From Arthonia radiata (Eukaryota > Ascomycota > Arthoniomycetes > Arthoniales > Arthoniaceae): a DNA stretch of 64,000 nt. A program made the position numbers and the translations under genes. A model generated the notes under the pieces. The model was not told the origin of the DNA. It did not search any database and was given only the letters and a program-made list of their open reading frames with translations. The stretch is taken from positions 2,120,480-2,184,479 of the forward strand of contig PSQN01000012.1 of assembly GCA_002989075.1 (NCBI GenBank), written 5' to 3'. Shown here one piece after another: positions 46,067 through 56,832 of the stretch (its first letter is position 1; the number at the start of each line of letters is the position of its first letter).

Positions 46067-48498
46067 TCACAACAACTCCCCCTCCCCTTCCTCCTCCCCA
46101 AACGTATCACTCTCATCCTCCTCCTCCAACATCTTCACCGCCTCCTCCGCCCGCCTCTGCACCTCCGCCAACCCACTGACCTCCTCAATCCACCCGCGCT
46201 CTCCAATCGCCCTCCTCACAAACTCCCACCCCTCGCTCTCATACCTTCCCACAATCCCCCTCGAGCACGCCGCACAACTCCCGTACGCCGGCCCGCGCGT
46301 GAGAATATTATCCCACACCCCCAAAAAGCCCCGGATCGAGTGTGGCACTAGGCCAAGCGGATGCTGAACCTCCTCGCCGGATACAGTGAAGCTGTCCCGC
46401 GGGCTTTGGCGGGTGGCGGGCGCCGGGGCTCGGGCGCGCAGAGGGTGCTGGAGCACCGAGATGAGCATTTCGACGGCGAGTGCGGAGGCGATGGCCGCGA
46501 TGCCCGGGCGCGTGACGGTGCATTGCTGGTCGAGAGTTTGGTCTTTGATAGAGTCGGCGGGGGCGACGACGTCCGTGCAGAAGTAGCAGCCTAGTTCTTC
46601 TCCTTCTGCTTGTTGTGGATTCTGTGATGAGGTGGTTGTGGATGGTTGTGCGGGGTCAGTTGATCCTGCTGTGAATTCTGCAGGATCTGATGAGGTCGAA
46701 GTGGTGGTGGGTGTTGAGCGGACGCCGTGACGCATTACCACGTACGTGTCGAACCCCAGTGCGGCGTTCATGACGACTTTGCCTGCACTTTTGCCCATGA
46801 CCGTGGGCAGCCAGCGGGACTCGCGCGTGTCCATGAGCAGAAAGATGACGTCGTGGGCTTCTATGAGTTTCTTTAGCTGCTCGTAATCCGCTTTTATGCG
46901 CGCCTCGCCGTCGTCGCCGACTATTGGGTGGCCAGCCATCGGCACGCTCAGCTGAAGACCTTCGCTCTTCACGCCGGGATAGATCTCCTTCAACGCCTCC
47001 GCCGCCCGCTCTGCTTTCGGCCGCCCACCGTTCGTGCAGTCTTCGAAGCGGAAAAGCGGTTGTCGTACCGGATTTGAGAAGCTAACTTTGCCGTTGTCAA
47101 CAAAAGTGATGTGGCGGGCGCCCCATCCCAGTAGGTTACGGGCGACGTACGAGCCTAACGTCCCTGCGCCAAGGAGGAGGCATCTGGTCGATTGTATCGT
47201 GCCGAGGTCCAGCGATGGAGCGATCCGCCATTTCATGAGCTTGAGATTGAGGTCGACGGCTTGGTCTGCGAGTTTTGTGGGATCTAGGTAGGCGGAGAGG
47301 TCCGTGGTCAGGGATGTGAGCTTGCCGGAGGGGGCGCGCTCCCAACCTGTGATTTTGGGCATGGGCTGAGATTTGAGGTCTGCTTCGGAGGCGATAGCTG
47401 GCTCTGGTGGGGTGTCAGAAGGGTCTGATGGTGGCGAAGTAAGGTGTAGGACCAAGCTATTTGGATGCTCGCGAGTGTTGTGTTTGTCGCGGTAGCAGAG
47501 GATCTGGACGTCACGGAGCTGCCACCGATGCTTAACAAGGACTAAAAGATTTCGAAGGGGCCATGCCGGATTGTCGGGGTACGTGGATGGATCAGCAAAG
47601 CAGATGAAGCGGTCCGCTGCGGGGATATTGTCGAAGAATCCAGCTTCGTAAGCAGAGAGGGAGCCGATGGTCCACTGGAAGCCGACAGTTTTAGATGTGG
47701 GTGTCTTCGGCGTTTGGGATGGGTCTCCAATATTGCTACTCTCTTTATCGAGGGCATTTCCGTCCCCTGAAGCGGGCTGCTGTGGAAACGCCGAACGGTC
47801 TCGTTTGGCTAAAAAGAAACCATGCTGCCGCGTATCAACCGCATATCTCCACGTTCTGACTGCATCATACAACAGTCGTGACTCTGCAGGCTCGAGCCTA
47901 GCCTGCGCATCTGTGTCTTTCTCTGCTCTTTTCCATGCGGGCGTTGAGTGTAGCGCAGGGAATGCGAAGTGGTACGTAAACTTGTACTTCTTCAAATCGG
48001 CAAAGAAGATAGCATAGAACGAGGCCAGAAGCGAGGGACACGAGAAGATGGTACCATCTACGATTGCATCCCATATCTAGCCGCATCATCAGCGCCTGCC
48101 TATATGTGAAGCTCAGCGTATGGCGTGGCTAACGGTTCGTCCGGCTTGCTCAATGATGGCCGTGCGGTCCAGCGATTGGTACTCTTCTTTCGTGTTTACA
48201 TTTCTTAGAATGCCTTCAGCGCGGTATTGGTCTAATGACAGCCTACGTTGACGTCGTGAGCTCTTGCGCTAATGCTCGCTGTATCTGACAGGACGTACTC
48301 ATCTACTGAGAAGGCATTCCCATGAATCTGCATACGAGCGGAGCGCTCTGGAGGGTCGATTGGTCGGATTTCATAGCGACCGAGAACTTTACGCGCCGCA
48401 TCGTCTAGCTTATCAAAGTTGATCTTGCGGGATGCAAGGGCAGAGTAGAAGGATAGTTCAATGTCTGAAGACCAGGGCGCAAACTGAACGGTAGACAT
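46067..48498 (-). CDS. ATG7: Autophagy E1-like activating enzyme Atg7
   Basis: Atg7 activates the ubiquitin-like proteins Atg8 and Atg12 with ATP and passes them to Atg3 and Atg10, which autophagosome formation requires. Exons on the minus strand: 48498-48299, 48242-48134 and 48076-46067, giving 772 aa. The N-terminus ([19 protein letters not shown], then [10 protein letters not shown]) and [20 protein letters not shown] are characteristic. The ATP-binding loop [20 protein letters not shown] is at about residues 404-422. The catalytic Cys is C622 in [20 protein letters not shown] set is consistent with the structural zinc. It is longer than yeast Atg7 (630 aa), mainly through a Ser/Thr/Pro-rich insert at about 556-597 shortly before the catalytic Cys and an acidic C-terminal tail. 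The second intron has a weak GTTAGC donor, but phase and protein continuity support it. Confidence 0.95.
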
Positions 48499-48807
48499 GA
48501 CGGAGAGGGCAGCTCCGATCACAATGAATGCCGAGGTCGCGGAGAACTCGTCACGCTTGCCAGTCGCTGAGATACTGCGTCGTCTGTGTCTGCATCCGTG
48601 TAAAGATACTGCATGCAGAAGCTGAAGTGGAAGAGAGCACTGATAGAGTCATGCGACCCCACTAGTCACTCTACGCGTCCGACGCCCTCAGTCGCGTGGA
48701 CGCGTCTTTATGTCTTTCACGTCGAACATTACAACCATTCCGTGGATTCAAAGCGTTGTGAGAACTCAATGAACATCTAATTAGGCACTGGCAAGCATTC
48801 TTTCACT
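48499..48807. other. Divergent promoter region of ATG7 and the dCMP deaminase gene
   Basis: This 309-bp spacer separates two start codons facing away from each other, so the promoters must overlap or be shared. Confidence 0.55.
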
Positions 48808-50048
48808 ATGCTTGTTGGTGTCTGTGGTGGTTTGTCTACAGTTATATTTACATGTGTCTGACTGACACGGAGTAGCCATCTGCGCTGGCAAGCACAGTGT
48901 CGCCGACTATCTCATCTCCCAACTCGGATTCCAACGTGTCTCCCTCAAGACCCTCTCGCTCGGTTCCAATAAGCATACAGTAGAGCACGCTCAATCGCCA
49001 GAGAGCAACACCTTCCAAAGCGTGGACGAGCTTCTCCACTTCGTCACCTCCAAATGGCGCCAGCGTTTTGTCATAACAAGCGTCCTCGATGAGCCCAGTC
49101 TTGAGAAGCTGTTGATCCGGCCATTCTTCCTGCTCTTAAGTATTGATGCACCTGTCACGACACGCTGGCAGCGCTACCGCACTCGATGCTCGACAACGCA
49201 CGCCCCTGTCCCTACTTTTGAAGACTTTGTCGTCCAGAATGATGACCAAATGTTCGATCCGAGCGGTGGACTAGCACACATCCTCGATAGGGCTCAACTA
49301 AGGCTTTTGAATTCTTCAAACGACCTCAGCCACCTCCACGCATCTCTACAGTCCCTCGATCTCTCAAACGAGCAAAGATTGCGACCCAGTTGGGATCAAT
49401 ACTTCATGCAGCTGGCAGACCTGGCTGCCCAGAGAAGTAATTGTATGAAGCGGCGAGTTGGATGCGTCGTCGTCCGCGACAAGCGTGTAATTAGCACAGG
49501 CTACAACGGCACGCCTCGTTACGTCACCAACTGCAACGAAGGCGGATGCCCCAGGTGTAACGGCGGCCAAGGCGGCGGCACAGGTTTGACCACCTGTTTG
49601 TGTATCCACGCCGAGGAGAATGCCCTTCTGGAAGCCGGTCGAGAACGCATACGTGACGGCGCAACGCTATATTGCAATACGTGAGTTTCTCGCCGACATG
49701 AATCGGCACTACTGACTGCGGTAGCTGCCCGTGTCTCACATGCACGGTGAAGATAGTGCAAGTCGGCATCACCGAGGTCATCTTCAGTCGCGGCTACAAT
49801 ATGGATAAGCAGGTGTGTTGCACGCAACCTGGCGCTCAAGACGCCCAGTCTGACAATTGGCTTCATAGGCTGCAGCCGTGCTCTCGGAAGCCGGCGTCAA
49901 ACTTCGCCAATTCTCTCCAGTAGGTCCTCTCGAGCGTGGGTGCATGTAGTAATACTGACTGTGGCAGCCTCGTAATGGTCTTGTGGATCTCAATGCCGCG
50001 GTCACTCCATCATTAGAGGACCAAAATCATGTGATGTCGACATGCTGA
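48808..50048 (+). CDS. DCD1: Deoxycytidylate (dCMP) deaminase
   Basis: It converts dCMP to dUMP, feeding dTTP synthesis. Exons: 48808-48829, 48876-49680, 49725-49812, 49869-49919 and 49968-50048, giving 348 aa. The 22-nt first exon gives MLVGVCG; splicing completes the P-loop-like AICAGKHSVADYL of the N-terminal nucleotide-kinase-like domain seen in fungal Dcd1. The C-terminal deaminase domain has SNCMKRRVGCVVV, the zinc/proton-relay HAEEN (H252, E254) and, across the second intron, CPCLTC with the two Cys zinc ligands. GYNGTPR is also diagnostic. Introns are 44-56 nt. The stop lies 6 bp from the stop of the convergent GYP1-like gene. Confidence 0.94.
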
Positions 50049-50054
50049 AGTCTT

Positions 50055-51740
50055 TCAGAATCCAAGGCTGGGTATTGCGGGTGCTCCCGCAGAATCTCTC
50101 AGATGTGCACTTGATCCGCGAAACAATGACTGCCAGATGAACGCTTCACTCAACAACAGCTCAATGTCCTTTGCAGTCCAGCTGCGAGTCGGTAGTGCTT
50201 GGAGGAAGGTAATGATATCTTGGAAATCCATCTTAATTAGGTGATCAGACCACTTTACCAGGAATGCGGCGCACACATAAAGATGAAATTCGGAGAAGCC
50301 CTGCTCTTCGGATAAGTACGTATCCCACATGCGAATGACATTGTTCACGCTGACTTCTCGCATTAGCAGACAATTCATCCAGCGAAAGCTGAACTGCATG
50401 AAATCGACACCTTCGCTCTCCATGTGGTTCACTAGGCCGGAGTCGATCCGTTTGGTGAGGTCGCGCAGCGCTCCGACCTGTCGCACGATGCCAGGCTGAG
50501 CATGCACGTAGTTGTCTTGAATGCCGTCCAGGAGCTTTGAGAGACACCAGAAAGAGTCGGCTTCGACTGCGTCCAGAACCGCCTTTGGTAGCTGTCCAGG
50601 GTCCATGCCGGTATCCACGTCCGGATCTGTAATATAACTGCCCAGGAAAACTTGCCAGAAGGGCGTGACGAGGTCATTGATACCTTGAACATAGCCACTG
50701 GCGGGATGCCGTACGGCCCAAACATATAGTATCCGTTCAAGAGACCTCTGTGTTGCCTCGTAGGAATAAAGCTCGAGGTGAGGATTGGTCCGCGGCACAT
50801 CAATGCTGACCTGGTGCCAGATGGCCTCGTCCAGACCTCGCTCGCGGCCTTTGTAGCCGTACGGGGAGTTTAGGTCACTGGTGCTCTGTGAGCGTCTACT
50901 GCCGACCCCACCACGCTCGAACGCTTGCTTGACGCCTTCTAGGTATTCTCGGCGCTTTCGTTCCAGTGTGCTGACTCGTCGCTCACTGCTCGTTGGCAAG
51001 TAGCCGAGAAGAACTTGCCAGGACATGGCTCGCACTTCAGCGGGCAGACCTGACCACGCTGAATCTCGCAGCTCAGAGAGCGAGATCGAGCTCGACTGCA
51101 GGATACGCTTGAATTTGTTGATGCGAGTGATGCGTGCCGAATGATCCTGCGCTTCTTTGATTGATGCCCCGGAAGGCAGTGCTGGGTGTTCGATGAGGTG
51201 CAGGAAATTTGCTGGATCTAGAATTTCAAGTCAATTGACAAACACCGTATCCGGGTGGCCAACTATACCTCGTAGTATTTCCTTGTATTGCGGCCGTAAG
51301 ATTTTGCCTTGGGATGGCTTGGCTGTCGGATAGCTGGGCAAACTCCTCTCTTCTGAAATGTCTCCGCTGTCTAGCTGCTGAGGTGCAGGAAAATACGACT
51401 CAGCCAGGTTCGAGCTCGGGACCGCATGCGTATGATCGACTGACGAGCCATTCTTGCTCCTCTTGCTTTTCTTTCTCCGCATGGTTGCAAGGCTCGGCAA
51501 CCCAAACTCGTCCTCGTCATCGTCGTAGCTTAAGTCGTCTCCAAGATCATCGTTCAAACTCAGCCCGCTGGAGGTGCTCGACATGAAACTCCGATAGTCT
51601 CGCCGCGAGTTTGACGTGTGGTATGAACGTGATTTTGACGGTGGCGTAGGCGTCCCGGCAGTTTTCGTTCGATCAGACCCATGGGCTGGAGGTGTCCTAG
51701 GTCGCGAGTTGCTCCCAGTGATTGACCTGCGCGAGTACAT
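50055..51740 (-). CDS. GYP1: TBC-domain Rab GTPase-activating protein, Gyp1-like
   Basis: It stimulates GTP hydrolysis by Rab/Ypt proteins (yeast Gyp1 acts on Ypt1 at the Golgi). Exons on the minus strand: 51740-51269 and 51217-50055, giving 544 aa. Residues 1-150 are Ser/Arg-rich and disordered, with an acidic DDLGDDLSYDDDEDEFG stretch and a basic MRRKKSKRSKN patch. The splice joins EILR to DPANFLHLIEHP, matching the family. The TBC domain contains the Arg finger in IDVPRTNP and the Gln finger in GYVQGINDLV. FMQFSFRWMNCLLMRE and RMWDTYLSE are further family motifs. The start used is ATG 51,740 (MYSRR); the frame stays open to ATG 51,974, which would add 78 residues that look less protein-like. 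Confidence 0.9.
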
Positions 51741-52514
51741 GTGAGCTGTGTTCGCTCGGCAGGGGTCATGATGGTACTGACAACGACTCCATCTTGAGCA
51801 CGTCCGTATGAGAATAGGCTGCGCCAACGACTTTTGAAGGGTCGCTCCGAGCGGACGACTCACGAGGCGGCGCTGCTGGTCGCGCGCGCCAGAAAGGGGA
51901 GGCTGCTCTATCACGGGAACATTGTCAATTACACTGGCGAAACAATGAAGCGCTAGGTTTGTTGTGTATGACATACTCGGCACGCTCGACCATCTCCTGT
52001 GTTCATGGTCAGTACTGTACGCAAGCTAGCACCGGCGGCGTTGGAAGCCACGAGATGGCGCACCTGCTGCGCCCGACCAAAGGCCATTGCAATGAAGCGA
52101 TCACCGCTTCCTGCGACGTTCAGCAAGCCTGTTCGCGTCGTGCATATCTTGCTGAAGCGTGCACTTGTCTGCAAGCAGCGTGGATGGTTGATTGCGAACT
52201 TGGGACCCGGATCAAAGTATGACCGGAATCGGCTTGGCGCTTGGCTTGCGTGTTTCTCCTCGAGACTTGTTCCTCCGTCATCTTTCGCTCTTTTTACTTC
52301 AGCACCAGCGTTTGCCAGCGACAAAGCAGGCAATCTTCGCGCAATCCATTCTAACATCGTCATACCCGACTGCTGATTGCTCTCGGAGTCGCTCGCGTAA
52401 TTTGTTGCCGGTCTCAGCTGCGTACGGTTGGGTCGGCGTTGCGAACGTGTTACGTTCGACATCTACTTCCCTTCGAATCCACTTGCACCTCACTTACACT
52501 CATCGCCTGACACC
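51741..52514. other. Divergent promoter region of the GYP1-like gene and HRP1
   Basis: About 770 bp separate the two starts. The minus-strand frame of the GYP1-like gene remains open into it (to 51,983), so part may be coding or 5' UTR. Nothing else is recognised. Confidence 0.45.
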
Positions 52515-55451
52515 ATGGCTGACGAGGAAGATCTCTTCGCTGACCTGTACGTACCGCGGTCTACAAATCGCTGCATCCGTGCGCGTGGGACGTGGCAGCT
52601 CGGGCCTCACTAACCTGTCACCAGCTACGAGGGCGACGAAGATCAGAAGAAGCCAGATGTCTCTGAAGAAGTCTCCTTGCCTTCTGAGGCGCCCCAGCCT
52701 GAGCCCGAACCAGCCCAGGAGATGAAGGTGGAAGAATCGTCGAATGCAGCGGTCAAGCAAGAGGAGGACACCATTCCCATACACGACTATGGCCAGAACT
52801 TCGATTACACTGCCGTACCACAAATGCCAGATCAGCAATACGGCCAGGATTTCAAGCAGGAGTCATCCTCATATCACGGTAACGGCTTCCCAGCCACTGT
52901 AGGCATCAAGGAAGACGGGTGAGTAAATATTTTTAAGTCATTTGCAGTTTCTGTGCACCTCCGCAGCATTAGCAGCAGTAGCAGCAGTAGCAGCAGTAGC
53001 AGCAGCAGTGCTTTCCCGCAGGGCGGCATTGGGTCAATACCCAGGTGCTTCACGATGGTCCGTCTGGACGAAGTTCGAGCAATCAAGCTTCGATTACAGC
53101 AAGCAGGAAGTCTGCGTAGGGGAAGACGCGCAGAGCCACTTCGATGGCGGTCTTGTCGGCCAAGTGCTAACGATAACGGCTGGCTAATGGCTTGCGCTAT
53201 CACCAAGTATTCGAGAAGAATATCAGGGCTGGTTTCGAAGTCTCGAGATGCTTGTTGGGTCGTGTGAAGCACAAAGCAAGCTCTGCAGATGGCATGTGGC
53301 AAAGCGCGCCCTAGCAGTGACGGGGGCTGGTCTCTGGGCATTGACTCATGGTCTCGAGGACCAATTTGACGGAAAATCATGATGGTGGTTATCTTCGTCT
53401 GAATGTGTCGCAATACCACACATTTATGAGCTTGGACGATGGCAAGCTCAATTTTATTATCGAAGACATTGCAAGCCTGTGGGTTAGTTGTGCTATTGGA
53501 AGTCGACTATGCAAGCCAAGCTATACCCGTCACTTATATACCGTGCAGAAGCAGCGCCTACCTATTAGCAACAGAGTCCTTGATAGCCGATTGTAGCAAA
53601 CAGCGACCATAGACGAACAAGAACTCTCCACCTGGAATTCTCAGTCTCGCTATGACCATTGCGCTCTCGCATCAGCCCAGTGTTGGCGTCCGTGGACCCC
53701 TCCAGGCATCACGAAGTCAATTCTAGTCGCGTGGCACAGAAACCTCTTGATGATGGCGGCATTGCATCGGAACTTGTTGCATGCCAGATCGCCAGGCGTC
53801 GGGCATATTTATGCGTTACTTGGCACGGTGGGCTTCATGCGACCTATGCGTTCCGACCCCGGCTATTGGAAATCATTCAAGCTACGTGCGCTGTACGATG
53901 CGCCGACAATACAGCACCTTGGAATATCTACCAGACGATCATGGATTAGGCGGCCTGGCTCCGCACCATGTGTACTTCAAGTGCTTCAGACTGCGCTGTT
54001 ACTAACGCTCCTACTAATACTACTGCTGCTGCTTCTGCTGCTCCATGGGCATCACAATTCATGGCCTGCTGGTGTAATGTGACTTTATCACTGACGTTCA
54101 CGAAGTAAAATGTTCATTGGTGGTCTGAACTGGGAGACAACCGATCGTGAGTTGCGGCTACACATGACCCTCTCAGTGCATAACCTAACTGACACAACGC
54201 CAGAATCTCTTCACGACTATTTCTCTCAATTTGGAGAAGTGCTCGAATGCACAGTCATGCGTGACGGTACGACTGGGCGATCCCGTGGCTTCGGCTTCTT
54301 GACCTTCAAAGACCCCAAGAATGTGAATACGGTCATGGTGAAAGAGCACTTCCTCGACGGCAAGATTGTACGTCAACAACGATTCTCATAATTATCGCTC
54401 TCGGCTGATATTCCTGTAACAGATTGATCCTAAGCGCGCCATTCCTCGTGAGGAACAAGAGAGAACCAGCAAGATCTTCGTCGGCGGAGTCAGTCAAGAC
54501 GCCACCGAGCGGGACTTCGAGCAGTTCTTCGCACAGTTTGGTCGCGTCGTCGACGCTACGCTCATGATGGACAAAGACACCGGCCGCCCACGAGGCTTCG
54601 GGTTCGTTACATTCGAAGGCGAAGCTGCTGTTGACGCGACCCTGGCCCAGCCCCTTGCCATCCTTGGTAAGCCCATCGAGGTGAAGCGAGCGCAGCCTCG
54701 TGGCAACATTCAGGAGGAAGATCAAGGCGGGAGATTCGGACGTGGGCGGGGACGTGGAGGTCGGTTTGATCGCGGTCAAGACAACCACATGCCCATGGGG
54801 GCCAACCAGATGCAAGGCATGGGCGATGGCCAGCAGAACAACAGCAACATGTCTCCTGCGGTGATGGCTCAATACTGGGCGAAGATGCAGCAGTGGATGC
54901 AGATGATGCAGGCGATGCAGGCGAACCAGGGAAGCCAAATGAATCCGGCCATGATGCAACAGATGCAGATGATGCAGCAGATGCAGCGTGGCCAGAACGG
55001 CAGTCCCGCTCCTGGTCCAGGTGGACAGATGAACCCAGCGATGATGCAGCAGATGCAGATGATGCAACAGATGCAACAACAGCAGCAGCAGCAGGCCGGC
55101 AACCCGCGCATGATGAGTCCGATGCAAGGTGGTGTTGGCCAGCGCCCAAGCTCAAGCGCCTCACAGCAAGGCTTCGATCCACGCCGCGAGCAGCAAGGAT
55201 CGCGTCAAGGCACCACTCCGAGCTCATGGGAGGGCATGTACGACGATGTGCCGCAGCCAGATCAGTACTCAGGAGGTGGAGGTGGCCGAGGTGGTCGCGG
55301 CCGAGGTGGTGGTCGCCATGGGAATACACCTCAGCCGACTGGCCAAGCTCCACTGAACGCACCCACAGGCCCCAAGAATGCTGGGAGGCCAGGGTCGAAC
55401 TTTCGCGGACGTGGGGGCCATCGCGGCTTTCACCCGTACGCTCGTGGTTGA
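52515..55451 (+). CDS. HRP1: Hrp1/Nab4-type hnRNP, two RRMs, mRNA 3'-end processing factor
   Basis: Hrp1 (cleavage factor IB) binds UA-rich enhancer elements in pre-mRNA and shuttles with mRNA. Exons: 52515-52546, 52625-52918, 54106-54146, 54204-54367 and 54423-55451, giving 519 aa. The acidic N-terminus is [20 protein letters not shown]1 is at about residues 110-180 ([20 protein letters not shown]) and RRM2 at about 193-265 ([22 protein letters not shown]), joined by the short [12 protein letters not shown] linker typical of Hrp1. An RGRGGRF patch follows, then a long Met/Gln-rich tract (repeats of [15 protein letters not shown]) and a C-terminal [11 protein letters not shown] box, likely arginine-methylated and condensation-prone. 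Intron 2 is 1,187 nt, more than twenty times the usual size here. RRM1 is interrupted after NWETTD by a 57-nt intron. Confidence 0.94.
52919..54105 (+). other. 1.19-kb intron of HRP1
   Basis: Donor is GTGAGT and acceptor CACGAAG, with a CTGAC branch; splicing gives EDG-KMFIGG in phase. It contains an (AGC/AGT) repeat at 52,971-53,009, several unrelated short frames, and a pyrimidine/CTG-rich tract at 54,005-54,045. Transcribed but not translated under this model; a regulatory or alternatively spliced role is possible. Confidence 0.75.
52971..53009. repeat. Degenerate AGC/AGT trinucleotide repeat in the HRP1 intron
   Basis: Blocks of AGCAGT and AGCAGC repeat over about 39 nt. Confidence 0.9.
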
Positions 55452-55752
55452 CAGCGGAACTCATTGGGGCCCTTTCGACGGCAGGAAATGAGCATGGTCG
55501 GCGTCAAGGGGTGCAATTTCAAGCATCTTATGCGGGATCGCCTAAGCTCGCGTGCAGATTAGCAGGACAGCAGCGCTGACATTGGAGTTTTGAGCGCCGA
55601 CTCGTAGTTTCCATCGCAACGACAATCGTGGTTCATAAAAGATAGCCAATATGCAACCTGACTAATGAGCAGTATCGTATATGTCTCCATGGTATAAGCT
55701 TAGTTGTAGGAGCAAGGGCCGTCGACGCCCACCTGCGCGTGCCACGTGGTAT

Positions 55753-55786
55753 GTCGGTTGAGATAGTCAACGTTGACTAAACCGAC
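55753..55786. repeat. Palindrome with flanking inverted arms
   Basis: A perfect 16-bp palindrome TAGTCAACGTTGACTA lies at 55,764-55,779, flanked by GTCGGTT (55,753-55,759) and its complement AACCGAC (55,780-55,786). It lies about 300 bp after the HRP1 stop and about 840 bp before the next start. It could be a dimeric transcription-factor site or a hairpin in the 3' transcript. Confidence 0.7.
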
Positions 55787-56494
55787 CGGCAAGTACGCCA
55801 ACCTTCGATTCGCGCACCCAAACCTTAACGGTCAGGATATGCCAGGGACGTCGGTGTTTCGTCAGCATCGAATATTATGAAGGTATTGTTGAACGAGCTT
55901 GATCAGCCCACGTCCGCATGTTGCGTTGTTGCTGCACTTCGCGTCCGTGACATGATTTGTCTCTCCACTTCAAGAGTGGGACGTGCCTCACGCGCGTAAA
56001 TCCGGCATTTTATCAAAAGTCTTCCTCAAAGGTACCCGTGCCGTACCTTGATCTGAGATATAGTGGTAGACCACGGTCTGATACCTGGCAGTGAATGTCA
56101 TCACTACACGTAGTTATGTAGAGCCGTGTAATCCGCCAAGCTCAATAGAACACTCGGTAATTGTTCGTCGAATTTTGGGCTTCATACGACTCGAAACTCA
56201 CTCAGCCCAAGACAGTGCGTTCAAATTAGTCATTCAGCGTCTACGACGGGAGGTTACCCTTGCAGGAGCCCGTTCAATTCTGCGTATCCTAAATTTGAGC
56301 TGGATGCGTGTTTCAGAGTCAGTGGTCGTTTGCGAACATAGTATACTTTTCAAGCGATCGTTCGTACACGTAGCAAAAGTGAGAGTTGCATTCGTGCAGT
56401 CTGCGGCCGTGGCTCCGGCGAACCCGCAGAGACAGTGTCTTGAACACGTTTCCCAAGATTGCGTGGAGCATCAGCACGCTCTACTGCTGCAGCA

Positions 56495-56500
56495 TATAAA
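56495..56500 (+). promoter_or_regulatory. TATA box of the small gene at 56,629
   Basis: TATAAA lies 129 bp upstream of the ATG and is followed by a CA/CT-rich leader (CATCGACACTTCTCC..), the common layout of strongly expressed fungal genes. Confidence 0.45.
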
Positions 56501-56628
56501 TTCATCGCATCGACACTTCTCCAGTCAACTCAGCATCAACACCAAGTCCACTCGACATTTCTTCAAAGACCTGACCGGTTCAGATTCTCTTACTCACAGC
56601 AGTTCACCTACTTCACACACAAACCACA

Positions 56629-56832
56629 ATGTCTGGGTCCAGCAAAGACCAGTACAAATACGAGGGTGATATGAAGGAAAAGCGTGAAGCAGAACAGCGC
56701 AAGGAGGAGAAACGTCAGGAAGGGGTCGCGAAGCGAACGCTGCATAACATCAAGGAAGGCGCGCTCAAGCCGTTGGGAATGAACCCAACGCACACTCGTG
56801 ACAAAGATGCTGGCGATTCCTCGAAGTCGTAG
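56629..56832 (+). CDS. Small highly charged protein, 67 aa
   Basis: Single exon; ATG in good context (CACAATGTC). The product is Lys/Glu-rich and helical (MKEKREAEQRKEEKRQEG), followed by KRTLHNIKEGALKPLGMNP and a polar end. It has no hydrophobic core, so it is probably disordered or a coiled helix. A TATA box and pyrimidine-rich leader precede it, suggesting strong or inducible expression. No family is recognised; small hydrophilic stress-type proteins look similar. Confidence 0.68.
   Translation: MSGSSKDQYKYEGDMKEKREAEQRKEEKRQEGVAKRTLHNIKEGALKPLGMNPTHTRDKDAGDSSKS

Larger units (their letters stand above)
55452..56628. other. Intergenic region after HRP1
   Basis: About 1.2 kb holding the HRP1 3' UTR, a perfect 16-bp palindrome (55,764-55,779) within longer inverted arms, a second small inverted repeat (56,029-56,049) and the promoter of the small gene at 56,629. 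No further gene is recognised. Confidence 0.5.

Noticed and set aside
54333-55127. 264-codon minus-strand His/Leu-rich frame
   Set aside because: It is the antisense of the Met/Gln-rich tract of HRP1; the His-Leu repeats are the complement of the CAGATG repeats.
56029-56049. Inverted repeat AAGGTAC..GTACCTT
   Set aside because: Arms are only 7 bp with a 7-nt gap; this is expected by chance at this scale and is not reported as a feature.
56091-56669. 192-codon plus-strand frame upstream of the small charged gene
   Set aside because: It begins without family signal, contains the TATA box and leader of the next gene, and overlaps its start in another frame.
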